In this document: piece after piece, positions 43,056-55,575 of the stretch | Position numbering within the stretch: the first letter of the stretch is position 1 | How the letters are laid out: every line of letters begins with the position of its first letter | Assembly (NCBI GenBank): GCA_001466705.2 | Contig: LATX02000200.1 | Location: forward strand, 744,001-808,000 | Source of the DNA: Moniliophthora roreri | Taxonomy: Eukaryota > Basidiomycota > Agaricomycetes > Agaricales > Marasmiaceae | DNA: 64,000 bases | Direction of reading: 5' to 3' | Position numbers and translations under genes: made by a program | Notes under the pieces: model-generated | The model's input: only the letters and a program-made list of their open reading frames with translations | Database searches by the model: none | Told to the model about the DNA's origin: nothing

Positions 43056-44549
43056 TCTTCAGAATTTGTACCTGAGACTGAAAACATATTCAAGTATTCT
43101 CTCACAGCACCGGACTGGTTGTATCGATCTGTTAACACGTGCGAACCCGGACTCGAGCTCTAAGTCACCCCTGCACAATTGATCAACACAAGTACTTACC
43201 AGTTGTGTCCATTTCCTACCTCATAGTTTATGGCATCACCCTTCCCGTTGTAATGATGAGGCGTAGTTCACATAAATAGAGGCATCTAATGCCCGCCTGT
43301 GTGTCAAGGCATGAGAAACAGTCGAATCATTCGTTGACAGTGGTAACGGCAGAAACATACACGTATTGAGCGCGAAGTCGCTGACAGATGGCCCATTGTG
43401 TGCACCTCAAGCCTGGGGTAGAAGGTTTTAGGTTTTCGGTAGTATCTTTGCTCTTCGTCACTACATAGATAGAAGTTTCTTCGGTCCTTCGATTCGACCG
43501 TAGATGCCCTCGTTCCTCAACGAAACGAACACCCCGAGAAGTCTACAGCCCGATGTCTTCCTTGATCCGCGATCTACGAGGTACGCCTGCAAGACCTTCG
43601 ACTTGATCTGAAGTTTGATACGTCCCGTGTATCCCGCAAATGCGTGGGAGCAACCAGTGATAATGATGCGGATAGAACGATGGTCGAGGTGAAACGAGGA
43701 AGCATACGGCGAAATCTCGGCGGTTCGAGAATGCTTCATCAACGCTGAGCAGTCCTGAATTCGAGGTGGCTGAGTGTATTCGTCAGGACGTAAACGAAAA
43801 AAGGAGAACCTAAGAAAATCACACAGCCGGGTAAGTTACGAACTCGTGTAATAATGTCGATTGCATGCGCACCATAGTAGGGCTTGGCCCTTTTAGCATG
43901 GCTGCACTTGGTTATGTTGCTAGCAAAACTTCATCAGATTCCTCCGTGTCAAAGACTTGGTGGCCAGAATAGACATTGCCCCAAGCGTGGGATCATGAAA
44001 CAGCAGAGGAGCTCGGCTCCGTACGGTCGCTAATCCTGCAGTCATGCACCATTGCACCATTGCAGCTATGTCTCGTAGGTGCATGTACGAGCACCTGCAA
44101 AGGCACACCAATTGAATAGCCTCTATTACGAGACCGAAGCTGGCCAAGGTGAAGGACGTTGATTATGAAGACCCGCCCTACATGTGTGATCTCTCACGGC
44201 GAGAACTGCCCACATTTCCTTAATCCAAACCACTGGAGGAGTCCGAAACCAACGATGTATTCAAATAACGACGACGTAACAGTGCCCCTGATTCGATGCG
44301 ATTGTTCATTTAGCAGGCACCAATTCAATTGTGGGTGGTGTGTGGGAGCTCGGAATCACTACTAGGTAGTGCTAGCGGGTAGTGACAGAAAACCTTTTGA
44401 AAGAACTGTCAAAATTTGATCTAGTTTTCTGGTAAAATCATATAACTCGCCGCCAGTATTCGTAATGTAACCGTAATCCTGCATTTCCATTGGGATACAA
44501 ATACATCAAGGCGTTCCTGAAACGACAACATGAGACGGCATGCGAAGCT
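43056..44549. other. Intergenic
   Basis: Minus-strand frames at 43461-43742 and 43920-44147 are open but show no known motif. It includes the DyP promoter and the 3' flank of the metallo-beta-lactamase gene. Confidence 0.4.
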
Positions 44550-45632
44550 TCATTTCGATGTTTTCTTCGTTATCTCCTTTGTGGCCCAATCGTTTAAGGA
44601 AGAAGGAAACATCGGCATCTCCTCCTGCCGCTCACTTTCGTGAGCGAGTATAACCACCACATTGTCCAGGCCGTGCATGAGCTTCAACTTGTTGACGGTG
44701 TCTCGGGCTACTGCAATATCGGTATGACTCTCTCGGCTAACAAGTCGAAGGCCGGGATCGTAACACAACCTATTATGACAACAATCCGCAGCCAACAGAA
44801 CAAAGCTGTTCGGTGCAATTCGTGCCAATAGGACCATGTGTCCAGGAATATGCCCAGGTGCATCCAAGAGATATAGCGAGCCGTCAGAGAACAGATCCAG
44901 ACCCCTGGAAAAGGCACCTATGGTTGAGACGGGTGCTGAATGGAATGTAGCGGAAGGAGATGTGTAAGGTGGTTCAAGTTGACTACAACCATTCTTCTCA
45001 TTGAACCCAACGTAGATGACCTTTTGATGAGATGGAAACCCGAGGCGTATGCTTTCGGGATTGTCTGGGTAGACAAATTTCATGAGGTCTCTCGAATCTT
45101 CTCCCAAAAGAAGTTGCGCGGACGGAAAAAGGCTGAGATCGCCAACGTGGTCAAAGTGAAGATGACTATCATGAGATTGTGAGCGTCCCGGATCCATCAA
45201 GAGTGAACATAGCGTACCTGTAGACAATCGTTGAAACGTCCTCCGGTTTGATACCTTCTTGCTGAAGCAAATCGGCTGCATCTTGTTCGCAATCAATGGC
45301 AAACATTCCCAGGTCGCTTTCCAAAGCTGGTGGATAGCCTAATCCATGCTTTTGATGAGACTAGCATTCAGTTGAGGTCGAATAACAAAGATAAATGGGT
45401 GATATCACACCTTTCTCAGCCCTAGATCAAACAGAAGCTTCCCATGATCTTCGTGCTCAATCAAGAAGCATAGAGAAGGCACCCTCCTTCCAACATCAAC
45501 ATCGCAATCGATACTGTCTTCGAAAACTCCGCGATCTGGAAGCCAGATAGACCCAGCAGCGATAGCCGAGCATTGGACGTATTTCTGGCGCTCAGCGTCG
45601 ACGGGTAGGTGAGGTTGAGGATCGAATGGCAT
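44550..45632 (-). CDS. Metallo-beta-lactamase-fold hydrolase (lactonase-like)
   Basis: Starts MPFDPQPHLPVDAERQKYVQ; exon 1 (45411-45632) ends in KLLFDLGLRK. The next exon contains HGLGYPPALESDLGMFAID and EGIKPEDVSTIVYS, and the following intron splits the metal motif S|HLHFDHVGDL (HxHxDH). Further ligands fit PGHIPGHMVLLA (His), LLAADCCHN (Asp) and ILAHESERQ (His), in the order of the glyoxalase II/lactonase MBL fold. There is no secretion signal, so the protein is probably cytosolic. Closest in general layout are N-acyl homoserine lactonase-like proteins found in many fungi, but substrate cannot be assigned. It ends KEITKKTSK. About 330 residues. Confidence 0.85.
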
Positions 45633-47526
45633 AGCTAGATAGAGCTATCCCCGCTCGACAATGGAAACAAAATAGTGATGGCGATTTAGTGGTGGGTACA
45701 GGTCAAGTCGCTAGCAATGACGGCGGTAACCAATGCCATCATCATCAACGTTATGTATACTAAGTATCCCACGTCAGCTCTCAAGTTCTCAAGCGTCTCC
45801 TCGCGATTGGTGTTTCGAATTTGTTTTGCACTTTTATCATTTCGCTAGATACTATATAGAAAAGGACTCCTCGAGGCCACTGTGGGTGGCACTTCTCGTT
45901 TCTACGTGGACGGTACATCGCACATCTAAGCTTACCATAGCGGGACGGGGTTGAGCGGTTGCTTGATTTCGGTTGGGACCGTGATTTTATGAAACTTGCT
46001 AGGATCACAACTACTGACAATTAACTTCAGGTTTTATTTCCATATGCTACACGACAGCGCGACATCCGCAGTTCCAGCTTGGCAGAAGCTATTCGTATTC
46101 ATGTTCAATGTGAAACCATCTCCCTTTGGCAACCGGATGAGGGATACTCTGCCCGCTCTGGGAGCACCTTGGCAGCATAGCTTTAGTGACTGAGAATGTT
46201 GACAGCGCTAGTAATTAATCCATGAGGACAAGAGAACAAGTTCTGCAAGGATAGTAGTAGACAAATCCAGTCGCCGCAATCCTCTTCTCGTCGAAGCTTC
46301 ACCTCAAGATCGCCGAACTCAGAACACACTCAATCCATGACGGCCCAAGGCTACTCAAGGATCTTCAAATCAGCTTTTCAGAGTTCTTCGAGCTGTATTA
46401 CGAGTTCAGGATGGTGTCTTTTTTCAAGCTTGCCTAAAAGCCCAACATGAACGCGTACTGCAGCTACCTTCCCAAAAGTTCTTCGCCGGCTATTATCGTT
46501 GACCAATCTCCTCGGAAGACGACTCAAATATCGCTCATGAGGAATATCAGGGTCCTTCTCCCACTCGTTCCAATAGAGGACCTAGACGTATCAGGACAAC
46601 TTCAGGATCGCTCATAGGACAGGTAGCACTGCATCCTGATGCACGCAGCGAGGAGAAAGTAATAGAACGTCCTCTTGATGTCCTCAGTCCCATCATGACC
46701 TTCACCAGATGTACACGACACTTCATCTTCAGCCGAATTTACTGATCTACACTTCCAATAGGCCTTCATTCCGACAACGAACGCTGTGCTTCGCGTCTCA
46801 AGAAAACCATTGTGCAATTTCGTACTATACCACTGCTTAATGCACCCTGCGGATATAGACGAATGAATCGGCCTGCCGTCATGGCTTCTATTTACAGGTC
46901 AGACTCCTGCTACGCCGCATATCTAAACGGGTCACTCCGAGGTGACAATATTCCATTCCTGATGACCGTGAAAATATCTTGTAAGATTTAACCGTATCAT
47001 CCGTTCCAGACATGTGTTCAACCTGTCTTTCTAGGGGCAGAATCTCAGGAAGCGTCTGATTTTATGGTAACAAAGAGGTTCACCATGTATCTTCCGAATA
47101 GGTGATTCTGAGCACCCCAGTGAGTACTTGAGCGTTACAGTGTAGAGATTGCTTACCGCAAGCTCTATTTTTGAATCCGTTGAATGGCCGCGGAAGAAGC
47201 AACTTTGGGATCATGCCGGCGGCATTTGCCCAAATTATTCTCCTGACCTCCATGTTCAACAACTCTTTCCCAGACTCCCGCAACCTTACCAGGCAGGAAA
47301 GCGCAACGAATGGCCCGGCATGCTTTAGAAAGTCTCCAGACTCGTCCCACAGAGTCTTGCATGCTTCGTACGCGCATAATTTTCGGCAAGGAGTCCGGTG
47401 GGTCGCCTCGAGGATTTCGATGATCAACTGCATGTGTCAACAAAAATGACGCAAATGCAGGTGTAAGGTTGCTCCCTCGCTCGTTAAAAATTTCGGCTGA
47501 CTTCCGCAAGAAGACTCAGAATAACC
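45633..47526. other. Intergenic with unassigned coding-like frame
   Basis: A minus-strand frame at 47080-47433 (containing LVRLRESGKELLNMEVRRII and WANAAGMIPKLLL) continues in a shifted frame upstream to 47509. It reads like exons of a degraded or intron-split helical protein of unknown family. The rest (45.7-47.0 kb) shows nothing recognisable. Confidence 0.3.
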
Positions 47527-47534
47527 TATAAAAG
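47527..47534 (+). promoter_or_regulatory. TATA box of the DHA1-type transporter gene
   Basis: TATAAAAG, 63 bp before the ATG at 47590. Confidence 0.6.
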
Positions 47535-47589
47535 CCCCGTAAATGTGCACGATTTTCTCGTCGACTCCCCGACAACTTTTTCGATCTCT

Positions 47590-49928
47590 ATGGCTCCTTC
47601 GCCAACCCAAGAGCATAAACTCGCTACTTCTGATGCCAGGGATGAAAACAGGAGAAATAGTGATGCTGCAGCCACTATAGTCGTGAGCGGTGGTGTCAAG
47701 GAGTCCGAAGAAGAGGGAGGACGACCGAAGGAATCAGACGTAATAATCATTGATTGGGATGGGCCAAACGACCCCGAGAATCCGAAAAAGTTCGCGATTT
47801 TGTGTTTACATTATTAGCAAACTTTGATTTTTGACTTTCTGATAGTTGGACATTCAAACAGAAATGGGCAGCGACAGCGATTGTGTCGCTGTTTACTTTC
47901 ATCAGTCCGGTCTCTTCATCAATGATAGCACCAGCATCAGAGAACGTTGCAAGGGAGTTTGGAATTACGAGTTCAGTTACGATAGCGATGATTACCTCCA
48001 TCTTTGTTTTGGCATACGGTAAGTGGCTTTTCGGCGTTATATAGACTGGTCGGGACTGAATAATCCCAAGCCATTGGACCCCTTGTGAGTTTTCGATACG
48101 CTTATCCAAAGAAACAGTTTGATCAACCTTGACCACAGTTCTTAGGGCCACTTAGCGAAATCTATGGACGCTCGCGCGTCTTACAAGTCGCCAACTTGTT
48201 CTATCTGGGTACATCCTCATTTGACCATTCTTCAGCGTATCTGACAGAACTCTTAGTGTGGAATCTTGCGTGTGGATTTGCGCAGAATGAAGGTCAATTG
48301 ATTGGTTTTCGATTGCTGGCTGGTTTAGGCGGCAGTGCGCCGCTTTCAGTTGGCGGTGGTGTATTGGGCGATACATGGCTACCTGAGCAAAGAGGAAAAG
48401 CTATAGCCAGTACGTCAGCATGTTTTTCGACTCGAAACTATCTAAATGTGTTTCCAGTCTATTCAATGGCACCCTTACTTGGCCCGTGCGTTGGGCCCAC
48501 TGCAGGAGCATGGTGAGTTTTTCTTGCTAGTTTCGGGTAGTCCATGAGTTATATTATATTTTCCTCCTTACTCAGGATAGCAGAAAAATCGAACTGGAGA
48601 TGGGTGGTAGGTGTTCTAGTCGATATCGCTAATATAAGCCATTTTAAACACTTCTAGTTCTGGTCTACTTCCATCGTTGATGCAGCGATTCAAGTCGCTG
48701 GCCTCTTCTTACTGCGGGAAAGTAAGTCCAGGGTTGTATATAAATACTTTCTTGATACTTACTTCTTCTCGTAGCATACGCGCCTGTTATCCTCGAACGA
48801 AAAGCCAAGCGCACCAGAAAATTCATGGCTTCCGACGCAGAGAAAGGGACTCTCGTTAAAGAAGTGCGCACTGTGTACTCGGGGGAAGACCGAACGTCGG
48901 GATCATTCCTTTCTACCCGCATTCCAGTATGCGGCTGACCAAGACATTTAGTTGGCAGGCTATATTCTCGAAAGCCATGGCTCGCCCTTTCCAATTATTC
49001 GCACGAGAACCGATTGTACAAGTCATCGGACTATACATGGCTTTCATATACGGGATCATGTACTGTGGGTGAATACCTTGCTCACGATTGCATCCGATCA
49101 CTGACAAACAGCAGTATATTTAACTACTATTCCCTCGATTTTTCAGGGAATATATCAGGAGAAGCCGGGCATTGCTGGGCTGAACTACATCGCCCTGGGC
49201 CTTGGTCTGTCCGGAGCTTCTCAAATCAGCGCACGTTACATGGACAGAATTTATGTCTATTTCAAGAACAAGAACGGCGGTGTTGGTCGGCCAGAGTTCC
49301 GAGTTCGTAAGTAAGTTCCCTTACGCCATATAATTTGAAAGTTAACGAATGATTGCACAAAGCATCGATGTTTCTTGGTGCATTTCTCACCCCTATTGGT
49401 CTTCTACTCAGCGGATGGTCTGCTGAAGAAAGGATACATTGGATTGTTACTGATATCGTGAGTTACGATGTTATACGCACGGTCAATGAGTCATTCATCA
49501 ATGATTCCGTATGTATAGGGCATAGCAATATTTGGTGGTGGAGTGATACTCTGCTTCCAGGCCATGCAAACATACGTAGTCGACTCTTTCACACTACACG
49601 CTGCTTCCGGTAAGCGTTAAACTTAAACAACCTATTCAAGAACATGGGGCTGAATCTCAGTAGCTTTGGCTGCAGTCTCGTGCTTGCGTTCGTTGGCAGG
49701 ATTTGGATTCCCGCTCTTCGCTCCTGCGATGTATAGTGCCCTAGGATACGGTAAAGGGGTCACCATCCTGGCTAGTGTCAGCATTGTAATCGGCTGGCCT
49801 GCGTGAGTGCAAATTTTATTATTCTAATACGTCCATTCTCATTTCAAATTCGTCAAAGACCTGTCATGTTCTGGAAGTATGGTGAAGCTATTCGTAAAAA
49901 GAGTAGGTATGCACACAAGGGCTCATGA
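47590..49928 (+). CDS. MFS drug:H+ antiporter (DHA1, polyamine/multidrug type)
   Basis: A multi-exon gene of roughly 550 residues. A hydrophilic N-terminus ends in IDWDGPNDPENPKNWTFKQK, the DPENPxNW box of this family, just before TM1 (SLFTFISPVSSSMIAPA). TM2-3 carry the motif-A-like GPLSEIYGRSRVLQVANLFY. TM4-5 include FRLLAGLGGSAPLSVGGGVL and GDTWLPEQRGKA, then YSMAPLLGPCVGPTAGAW (motif C, the antiporter signature GPxxGP). The central loop has YAPVILERKAKR, and later helices include IVQVIGLYMAFIYGIMY, GLNYIALGLGLSGASQ and LAGFGFPLFAPAMYSALGYG. It ends AIRKKSRYAHKGS. The start is the first ATG after a TATA box. Likely plasma-membrane exporter; substrate unknown. Confidence 0.88.
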
Positions 49929-50281
49929 TGCCTGGTGAACACAGGAAGGAGGATTCAACTCGATCAATAGACCGCATCGATACCATAGACAACCCCATAG
50001 TTACCCTAACATCACATATTGCTTATATAGAATGAGATAGACACACCTTCACTGACAGCCTATGTCATTTACCAGTGACGATTTCACGTGCATATATAGC
50101 GTTAAACGCGGCTTGTGATCATCCCATCAACGATCGAAGGTCTTAGCCATTCCTTATTCTTCCCATACTCCCACCAATTACTCACCTCCTACCGTTTCGC
50201 GACTACGAAATTCATCCATAATCCAATTGGTTTGCTAGTGGGATAGTATAAACTCCGATAAGTGCTAACGACTCGAAAGAA

Positions 50282-51522
50282 ATGTCGGAACCTATGGAAA
50301 AGACGAAACCTGCGCTTCAGAACCCAGTAGATGAAGACGAAGATCTTGATGAGCTCGATGGTGCGCAGACACGTAGTGAACACAGTATACTCCTGACTGA
50401 CATTAACTCTCACCATAACAATTAGATGTGTTATCGGAATTCAATCCTCCAACCAAGGCAGCGCCTCCGCCCAATGCTGCCGCAGATAAGCCAGGCTTTG
50501 GTCGGAAAAGAACAAACACACGAGTAGATCAAGCACCCGTATCAATACCAGGTTCTGGACTACCAAATTCTGCTTTGGGTCCGACGAACGAGGTCGACGA
50601 GGCTGCGTTGTCCGATGAATTCGCGAAAGAGCTAGCGAAAAATATGGAAGAGCTAATGAAGGAACTTGTTTCCGAGGGGAGTGGAACGAATGGAAAGAAT
50701 GGCGAGCCAGAGACCGAAGAGGAGAAGGAGAAGGAGGCACAGAGAATAATGAAAGCAGCATGGGAAGCTATGTTGATTGAAGGAATGAACGGAATGGGTA
50801 GTGACGGAAGTGCAGGAGAGAACGCTGCCGGTACTTCCACTGATGGTGCAGCTAACGCTGGTGATTTCCAATCAAGAATCAAACAGACGATGGACAAGTT
50901 GAAGGAGAGCGAATCGAACTTGAAGGTGCGTTCCAGATGTCACTTTACTGTCGTAACTTTCTTAGTATGACTTAGGCCAGTTCGCCCGCAGGAGCACCGG
51001 ATGGTTTGGAAAGTCTTCTGGAGTCGCTGCAGGACCTCGGTCTTGACAACGAGGATGATCCTGAATTCAACGGATTCCTCGAGAATGTCATGGGTCATCT
51101 AATGAGCAAGGATATTCTGTATCCTCCGCTCAAGGAGCTCAGCGAAAATGTGTATTTTCTCGTATCTTGTGGTGATAATGTCGCTGACAGACCGTGCTAG
51201 TACCCTCCGTATCTGGCCAACCCTCCCAAACCATTAAGCGCATCGGAAAAGGAACGATATGAGGCTCAACTAGTCGCAGTGAACAAAATTATCGCCATTT
51301 ATGAGAGGCCCGAGTATGACGACAAAAACTCTGAAACCTCGAAAGAGATCGTGGATCTCATGGGAGAGGTTGGTGCATTCCGTTTTCACAACTCATCACT
51401 GATCGCGTTTTATTTTTCAGCTACAATCTCACGGAACACCCCCTGAGGAAGTTATGGGGCCGTTACCGCCCGGCTTTGGGCTCGGTGCAGAGGGCATGCC
51501 GGAGGGCTGCATAGTCGCGTGA
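50282..51522 (+). CDS. PEX19: Peroxin PEX19 (peroxisomal membrane protein chaperone)
   Basis: Five exons in phase (50282-50360, 50426-50925, 50976-51149, 51201-51368, 51421-51522) encode 340 residues. The acidic N-terminus (DEDEDLDELDDVLSEFNPP) corresponds to the Pex3-binding region. A helical, Glu-rich middle contains FAKELAKNMEELMKELVSEG. The C-terminal cargo-binding domain has MGHLMSKDILYPPLKELSEN, YPPYLANPP and IYERPEYDDK. It ends PPEEVMGPLPPGFGL ... GCIVA: the last four residues CIVA form a CaaX prenylation box, which raises affinity for cargo in other PEX19 proteins. PEX19 binds newly made peroxisomal membrane proteins in the cytosol and docks on Pex3. It lies head-to-tail after the MFS gene. 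Confidence 0.93.
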
Positions 51523-52717
51523 AGACGCATAATCCCAGATATTTTCCGGCATGAGTGTAGGAATCATGGTCAAGGTAAAGAGCAATGTCTGTAAATCGGC
51601 AAGCCAACTTCGTCTATCTGTACTGTATTCTACCTTGTCTTTCGATATATTCAATAATGAATACGCGGTCTCCTGTCGAATTTGAAAGAAAAATTGGTTG
51701 GAGTTTGCCTATAGGCCTTTTTCCACAGCTCTGGTTGGTAATCAATCATGTTCCATGTTCATTACTATTAGGCGTCTTGTATGTCGTTCAAAACATACAG
51801 ATCTCCCATGCTTTAGAACTGCCGATCATTCATCATGCATTCACTTATAGAGGCTCCGACTGGCAATAGGTCCCTTTCTTCTAACCCTAAATGGCGACCC
51901 TTGGTTTGTGCTGCATACATCTTCCCGGCCCTCGACTGACGTTGTCCTCAGACGGTTCCGCCAAGATGACTTCGTTTATACAGTCGTCTATAAAACGAAA
52001 GGGCAAGTTGAAGACTCTGCGTCACAAGTCACGGCACACAGGTCGACTACGGCTACAGAAAACTATAGGCAGACTTCGCCAACGTCGACGCCGTAAGTCA
52101 CCGTCCCATTGTTAGTTCCTTCACTTAGCTCTAATTCCTCCAATAAACGCGTCTCGACTACAGGTAGCATGAGATTGCCATATCACTACTCTGGTGGATA
52201 CCCCTCATCCCGCGCTCCGAAGTCGATAGCCAGGCCCAATCCAACTACCTCAGAGAACCAAGGTGCAGTACAAGGTTGCGTGACTGCAAAGAGCGTTCAA
52301 ATACCGCAGCTTCTGCCCCTGTTGTTGGACATACCGACGGGTGTTCATTTGCCAGGGTACATCGCATCGCTCGGCTGAGGCCAAGGCTGAGGCTATCATC
52401 CCAGGGGTCAATGCTGATTCCTTGTCAACCTAGGTCATCGGACGACCGACTCCGAAATAAATCAACCGACACAAGTGGAAGACTTAGATATTGGATTCAA
52501 CCGGACTTGCCACTCGCATATACACCACTGCGGTATGTTTGGCGTTCTTTAATGGTTGCTAACTATTCTGATGATTGCTAGATAGATATCCTTTATACAC
52601 TGATTACGACCCCTTCGAGTTCGTTTCCATTGACGGTGCCGTGTGATACCCTTTACGTTCTCTCTGGATTCGCCGCCTTGCAATCGGTTTCGGTCTGTCT
52701 GCCCAATATGTCTCCAA
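51523..52717. other. Intergenic; possible small unassigned plus-strand gene
   Basis: Between 51,900 and 52,640 plus-strand frames with plausible splice signals read VLRRFRQDDFVYTVVYKTKG, then (after gtaagt at about 52093) NSSNKRVSTTGSMRLPYHYS and an Ala-rich AEAKAEAIIPGVNADSLS. This could be a short basidiomycete-specific gene or chance; I recognise no family. Confidence 0.25.
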
Positions 52718-54881
52718 TTAATACGTATAACCTATGAGTGTTCGTCAGCCAACATCCAGACCACAGTGACACAGGACTCACGGAAGTACGGATTTTGCCT
52801 ATCGGTCATATCCTTTTCAGCATTAATAGCACCGAGTTCCTTCACTCGTTCACGCGTAAGCCCCTGCTCAGCGGCAGCAGCATCTCTAATGCGGTTAAGA
52901 TAGACAAGATAAAATCTCCATGATAAGATCAGCAAAACTTGAAAAGGCGTATAAGTATTGAAATTCGTAAACGAATCGAGTCACGTACAATTGAGAGCAA
53001 AGCATATCGCGCAAGCAATGATAGCAGGCACATATCTCGGAGCATCTTTGGCTCTAAACATCTGAGCACCAACAGCATTCCCCGTGCAGTATCCGACGAA
53101 CAGTACACTGGAAACAATAGACTTCTTGGTCCGTCCAGCTACATTGGAGGGAATAAAAATCCAAAGCATGGGGCCGTTAACATTGACTGTTACTGTCTAA
53201 CGCAAATTCAGTCAGGCAGCGATCGAAGCAGTATGCTCCCATCACATACCATTACGAATAGTCCAAACTTTATCCACCTGTAGTTGGTGTCATCGGGGAG
53301 AAGAGAAATCGCCAACATGCCAACAAAGGCTGGAACAATAGCGAAGAGCTATTGGGACTTATCAGGCCATCCTTCGTGGATGCCACGTAAAGAGACATAC
53401 CATCAGGCTGAAACGGATATTGGGGTACCGAGAGGACAACCAGCCAGCTAACAAAAACCAAAGGATGGATGTGACATCACGGGGGATGTTGTAAAGCACA
53501 GTCTGGAGCGGAGTAAAGCCAAAACTTTGATAGACCATGTAACCGAACTATTTGACTTTCACAACAAGCTTGGAAGATACAATCGCGGGGGATCTGCTCA
53601 CCGTAGTCACACCACCGTTTGGGAGCGAGCCCATCATCTCGATGCAAGCGAGCAACCATGTCGAAGGGTCTGTAACCGCTTCGATGATTTGGTCCTTTTT
53701 CCATTGACGACGCTTGCGAGCGTCTGTCCCCGTGCGATTATTGACAATTCGGGCCTGGACTACTCTTCTTTCTTCCTTCGACAACCACGATACTTCGCGG
53801 GGAGTACCAAGGAGAAACCAACAGAACACAGAAAGGACGACGGTTATGGAGCCAAGAAAGAACGAGATGCTGAGGATTAATAGTTAGAATGCAAGAAAAG
53901 ATGTAGACTCCACAGTTACCCTTTCCAGGCAGAGGGATCACCGTGTTTCTGCGCATGGAAGCCGATGCCATACATGCAAAGGCTAGTAATAATACCCATA
54001 CCAGCGTTGGCTGTCCCCCAAATGACAGATCGGCTGTGATGCTTGCATCAGATCTAAGCTTTTGTCAGAGCCGACGGGCATACAATGCTTGCTCCTCTGT
54101 TTTATACCATGTTGCGATGATGAGAAGGAAGGAGGGCGATATCGTGCATTCGAATGCTCCTTGCATGAACCGTAACATCATTAAATGAGCGAAGTTTCGA
54201 GCTGAAAACGAAAGAAATATCAGGCATGGACAGAAGTAGCACTATTTGAGCGTTACCGAATGCTGTGCAGAGCACGATAATACCCCAAAGAAACATAAGA
54301 ACAGCGAGGGTTTTCCCCACTGATACTCGTTGCATCATGTAGCTGCTCGGGAACTCGAAGGTCCTTCCGTGACCGATTGAGTTCAACGTTTCAAGGGTTG
54401 GAAAATGAAGATACACACATGTAGGAGAGGTAGAATATCCTTTGGACCAGCGGTAAGTAACTTGGCCATCATCAGATCTGCAACTCACGTTGAAAGCCTG
54501 AAGAGCAAATTGGTTACACGTATGGAGAAGAAGGTATCAGGCTCACCAGGAGAACTGTTGCCCAACAAGGCCTGTGTCTTCACGAAGGCCAAATACGGCC
54601 TGTGTCGAGAGAGAAGTCTTGTCTGTAAACTGGACACCATACGCAACCCACATGAGAGGCAAAAGGTATCTGTCCTGAGTCAACAATCCAAAATAAGTAA
54701 AAGAGCTTTGCACAGGCTGTACCGTACTCACAATCTTCCGAAGGATTTTCACGTACTGTATCTCTGTGTAATCGGATTCGGCCAGCACATCGCCCTCCCC
54801 ATTGCGTTCTGACTTGTCGAGAACGAAAACTTCGTCAACAGACTTCTTCTCTTTTACTGAAAGCTCCTTTTCGGAAGACAT
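52718..54881 (-). CDS. MFS transporter, allantoate permease (ACS) type, copy A
   Basis: Starts MSSEKELSVKEKKSVDEVFV; multi-exon, about 520 residues. The pattern is that of the anion:cation symporter (Dal5/allantoate permease) family. It has DYTEIQYVKILRKIV before TM1, PLMWVAYGVQFTDKTSLSTQ, REDTGLVGQQFSW and SVGKTLAVLMFLWGIIVLCT. The central loop has LSKEERRVVQARIVNNRTG, followed by NVAGRTKKSIVSSVLFVGYC, GNAVGAQMFRAKDAPRYVPA and LGAINAEKDMTDRQNPYFR. Splicing the last intron (donor GTGAGT, acceptor ATAG) gives the family-typical end FRYTY. Likely import of allantoate, ureidosuccinate, nicotinate-like or other organic anions; substrate unknown. It is tandem with copy B and shares intron positions. 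Confidence 0.88.
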
Positions 54882-55575
54882 GGGGGAAGGAGGTGTGAGA
54901 CCAACGAAGGTTCCTTGATTTAATGCATGTTAGGCCGGGTAAGGTGTGGAAGGCTTAACCTTTTCGCGAAGCGGGTTGCAATAAACCGTGATTTGCAGGG
55001 TACTTGACGTGCTGTAAGTTGTATTCGCATTCTTTGTTGAATTAGCGTCACGCAGGGAGACTCTAGAGTCTCGGTTAGAAGATTCGGTTTCGGGCTCCCA
55101 CGCCTTGCCTATTCCTTTCGCCCCGGCTGACCTTTTCAGCTTGTGCCGCCACCTCAATAACCCAGTGCGGTGCTTCACTGAAGTTCTATTGACACTCATT
55201 TTTCCGCTAGACACCGCTGCAAGACAAGTAGACGCACGTCCACTCTACTCATCTTTGTGTTCCTTCTCCATATCTATTTGCATAAACTCCAACTCTATTC
55301 ACCAAAGCGGCCATTCACAAATCAATCGAGGTAGACTGTACATAGTATGATCGAAAGATTCGATGCCTTGGATCTTCACAGTATGCTGAATTCCTTTCAG
55401 TCCGTTCTCATTCGCAACTCGCAACTAAAGATACAGCAATTTTGTAAAGCAGTCACACTAATTATGGTATGCATGATTTTTCCACTACTCAACTTGGCCT
55501 GACCTTTCCATCCTGCGAGATAATTTGGGCGACTATGTAAGCTCGCCGAGACATCGGGGGCACCGTTGAGACCAC
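54882..55575. other. Intergenic between the tandem transporters
   Basis: Holds the promoter of copy A and the 3' flank of copy B. No gene recognised. Confidence 0.5.
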
